Assembly: GCA_963791225.1 (NCBI GenBank)
Contig: CAWBRV010000003.1
Location: 1,302,001 to 1,366,000 of the forward strand
Direction of reading: 5' to 3'
Origin: PALSA-612 sp963791225
GTDB taxonomy: Bacteria; Actinomycetota; Thermoleophilia; Gaiellales; Gaiellaceae
DNA: 64,000 nt
In this document: piece by piece, positions 62,338 through 64,000 of the stretch
Position numbering within the stretch: position 1 is the first letter of the stretch
Layout of the letters: each line of letters begins with the position of its first letter
Made by a program: the position numbers and the translations under genes
The notes under the pieces: generated by a model
Seen by the model: the letters and a program-made list of their open reading frames with translations, nothing else
Told to the model about the DNA's origin: nothing
Database searches by the model: none

Positions 62338-63978
62338 GTGGTCGAGTTCAGAATCCTGGGTCCGCTCGAGGTCGTCGGCGACGACGGCCCGATCGCGCTC
62401 GGCGGCCAGAAGCAGCGGGCGCTCCTCGGCCTGCTGCTGGTGCACGCCGGCGAGGTGGTCGCGACCGACCGGCTCGTGGCCGACCTGTGGGGCGAGCGGC
62501 CGCCGAAGACGGCGACGACGTCGCTCCAGAACTTCGTCTCCCACCTGCGCAAGCTCCTGGGCGCGGACACGGTCGAGACGCGGCCGCCCGGCTACGTGCT
62601 CCGCGTCGATGCGGATCGCTTCGACCTTGCGCGCTTCGAACGTCTCGTTGCGAGCGCACGCGGCGCGGCGCCGGCCGAGCGGGTGCGGCTCCTGCGCGAG
62701 GCGCTCGGCCTCTGGCGCGGCCCGCCGCTCGCCGACCTCGCCTTCGAGACGTTCGCGCAGAGCGAGATCCGCCGGCTCGAGGAGCTGCGGGCCGAGGCGC
62801 TGGAGGCACGGATCGACGCCGACCTGGAGCTCGGCGCGGGCGGAGAGCTCGTCGGCGAGCTCGAATCGCTGGTCGTCCAGTTTCCGCTGCGGGAGCGCCT
62901 CCGCGGGCAGCTCATGCTCGCGCTCTACCGGTCTGGTCGCCAGGCCGAGGCGCTGCAGGCGTATCTCAACGCCCGCCGTACGCTGGTCGACGAGCTCGGG
63001 ATCGAGCCGGGTCCGGCGCTGAAAGAGATCTACACCTCGATCCTGCGCCAGGAGCCCACGCTCGCGGCGGTCGCTGCGACGGTCAGCCCGGAGGACCAGA
63101 TCGCCGACATGGTCAGGGCGATCCTCGCCGGGCGGCTCGTTCCGGTCATCGGAACCGGCGTCGACGGCGGCCCGGTGCCCGCCGCAGGGGAGATCGCAGC
63201 TCGGCTCGCCGAGCGGTTCGATTGTCCTGCCGACCGGTCGCGGACACTCGCGCAGACGGCCGAGTACGCGCTGCTGACGCAGGGGGTTGGACCGCTCTAC
63301 GACGAACTGCACGCGCTCTTCGACGCCGATCACGAGCCCGGCGCGGTGCACGCGTTCGTCGCCGGCCTCGCCCGGTTCCTGTGCGAACAGTCGCAGCCGC
63401 GCCTCCTGGTCGTCACGAGCGCGTTCGACGGCGCTCTCGAGCGGGCGCTGACGGACGCGGGGGAGGAGCCCGACGTCGTCTCGTACGTCGCGCTCGGGTC
63501 GAGCGGCGGCAAGTTCGTCCACCTGCCGGCCGGGGGCGGCGACCCGACGGTGATCGACCTTCCGAACACGTATTCGGGCCTCACGGTCGGCGAGCGCACC
63601 GTCGTGCTCAAGATCCACGGCCAGGTCGATCGGCGCCCCGAGCGCGAATGGGAGAGCTTCGTCGTCGCCGAGGACGACTTCGTCGACTACATCGCAGGCA
63701 CCGACATCGCGGGTGTCGTCCCGGTCACTCTCGCCGCCAAGCTCCGGCGCAGCCACTTCCTCTTCCTCGGCTACTTCCTCGAGGACTGGAGCCTGCGCGT
63801 CTTCCTGCACCGAGTCTGGGGGCGCGACAAGGTCAGCTACCGGTCATGGGCGATTGTCCCCGGGGCGGGGCGCGTCGAGAAGGAGCTGTGGCGCCAGCGC
63901 GGGATCGAGGCTCTCGACGTGCCGCTCGACGAGTTCGTCGGCGCGTTCGAGCGCGGGCTGAAGGAGACGGGGAGATGA
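62338..63978 (+). CDS. SARP/BTAD regulator fused to a SIR2-like domain
   Basis: 546 aa from GTG 62338 (MVEFRILGPLEV); GTG 62323 would add five residues. Residues 1-95: OmpR-type winged helix of SARP regulators (QKQRALLGLLLVHAGEVVATDRLVADLWG). Residues about 97-240: bacterial transcriptional activation domain, ALYRSGRQAEALQAYLNARRTLVDELGIEPG. Residues about 258-546: SIR2-like domain with nucleotide-binding VIGTGVDGGPVPAAG, catalytic His in LKIHGQVDRRP, EDDFVDYI and the family ending FLFLGYFLEDWSLRVFLHRVWG. Such domains can bind or cleave NAD. Overlaps the next gene by ATGA. Confidence 0.88.
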   Translation: MVEFRILGPLEVVGDDGPIALGGQKQRALLGLLLVHAGEVVATDRLVADLWGERPPKTATTSLQNFVSHLRKLLGADTVETRPPGYVLRVDADRFDLARFERLVASARGAAPAERVRLLREALGLWRGPPLADLAFETFAQSEIRRLEELRAEALEARIDADLELGAGGELVGELESLVVQFPLRERLRGQLMLALYRSGRQAEALQAYLNARRTLVDELGIEPGPALKEIYTSILRQEPTLAAVAATVSPEDQIADMVRAILAGRLVPVIGTGVDGGPVPAAGEIAARLAERFDCPADRSRTLAQTAEYALLTQGVGPLYDELHALFDADHEPGAVHAFVAGLARFLCEQSQPRLLVVTSAFDGALERALTDAGEEPDVVSYVALGSSGGKFVHLPAGGGDPTVIDLPNTYSGLTVGERTVVLKIHGQVDRRPEREWESFVVAEDDFVDYIAGTDIAGVVPVTLAAKLRRSHFLFLGYFLEDWSLRVFLHRVWGRDKVSYRSWAIVPGAGRVEKELWRQRGIEALDVPLDEFVGAFERGLKETGR

Positions 63979-64000
63979 TCGCCGCAGGAGGCCCCTTCAA
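63975..64000 (+). CDS. Start of a probable nSTAND-family gene (cut by window)
   Basis: ATG overlapping the SARP-SIR2 stop; only MIAAGGPF is visible, followed by codon AA(N). The GGPF(K) opening resembles the PFKGLxPF start of actinobacterial nSTAND NTPases that often follow SIR2-like genes. The rest lies outside the window, so this is a context-based guess. Confidence 0.35.

Overview
The window is high-GC DNA, densely packed with genes. Start codons are often GTG, and many genes overlap by 4 nt (ATGA or GTGA). Gene content and codon use suggest an actinobacterium, most likely of the Thermoleophilia (Gaiellales/Solirubrobacterales-like). That placement is inference: there is no rRNA here. At least seven genes or operon heads have a TANNNT hexamer 6-7 nt before the start codon, which points to leaderless transcripts.

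Nt 1-11301 is a conserved housekeeping run on the + strand: lepA (cut by the window edge), a DUF1272 zinc protein, hemW, hrcA, dnaJ, prmA, an mtaB-like methylthiotransferase, a HIT protein, yqeY, phoH, ybeY, a DgkA-PAP2 fusion, cdd and era. Nt 11510-15575 is a signalling block: a receiver-only regulator, an 830-aa membrane PAS histidine kinase, and a class III nucleotidyl cyclase fused to a NarL/LuxR response regulator. Nt 15553-24834 is metabolic and secreted: deoC with a complete and a catalytically headless aldehyde dehydrogenase, a degenerate TrpC-like barrel, a GT39-type membrane protein, a lipoprotein, a DyP-like secreted protein, a small methyltransferase and a DDAH-type amidinohydrolase. 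A tRNA-Leu(CAA) and a complete branched-chain amino acid ABC transporter follow (25406-31007), then a LarA-like protein, a frameshifted GNAT gene and polA.

Nt 36308-42076 is a cell-surface block: two WxL-like secreted proteins bracket two DUF916-like membrane proteins, followed by a TadE/TadG-like vWA protein. This parallels the Firmicutes WxL locus. After rpsA, coaE (no normal start codon) and a lytic transglycosylase comes an operon (44773-50295) headed by a ribbon-helix-helix regulator whose 19-bp palindromic operator overlaps its own -10 box. Nt 49942-64000 holds pabB-pabC and a decaying cluster of secreted proteins: DMF-beta-like domains (one long, one frameshifted, one only a C-terminal stub), a delta-60-like propeller, a PQQ-like propeller and an M23 peptidase. 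It also holds a broken diguanylate cyclase. The window ends in a SARP-SIR2 fusion coupled to the first codons of a likely nSTAND gene.

The most unusual signal is a 23-bp palindromic element present three times, each time inside an open reading frame (twice in polA, once inverted in pabB), with no frame disruption. Other points of interest are the WxL-like locus in an actinobacterium-like genome, the SARP-SIR2/STAND pair, the cyclase-response-regulator fusion, and three apparent single-base frameshifts that are either gene decay or sequence error.
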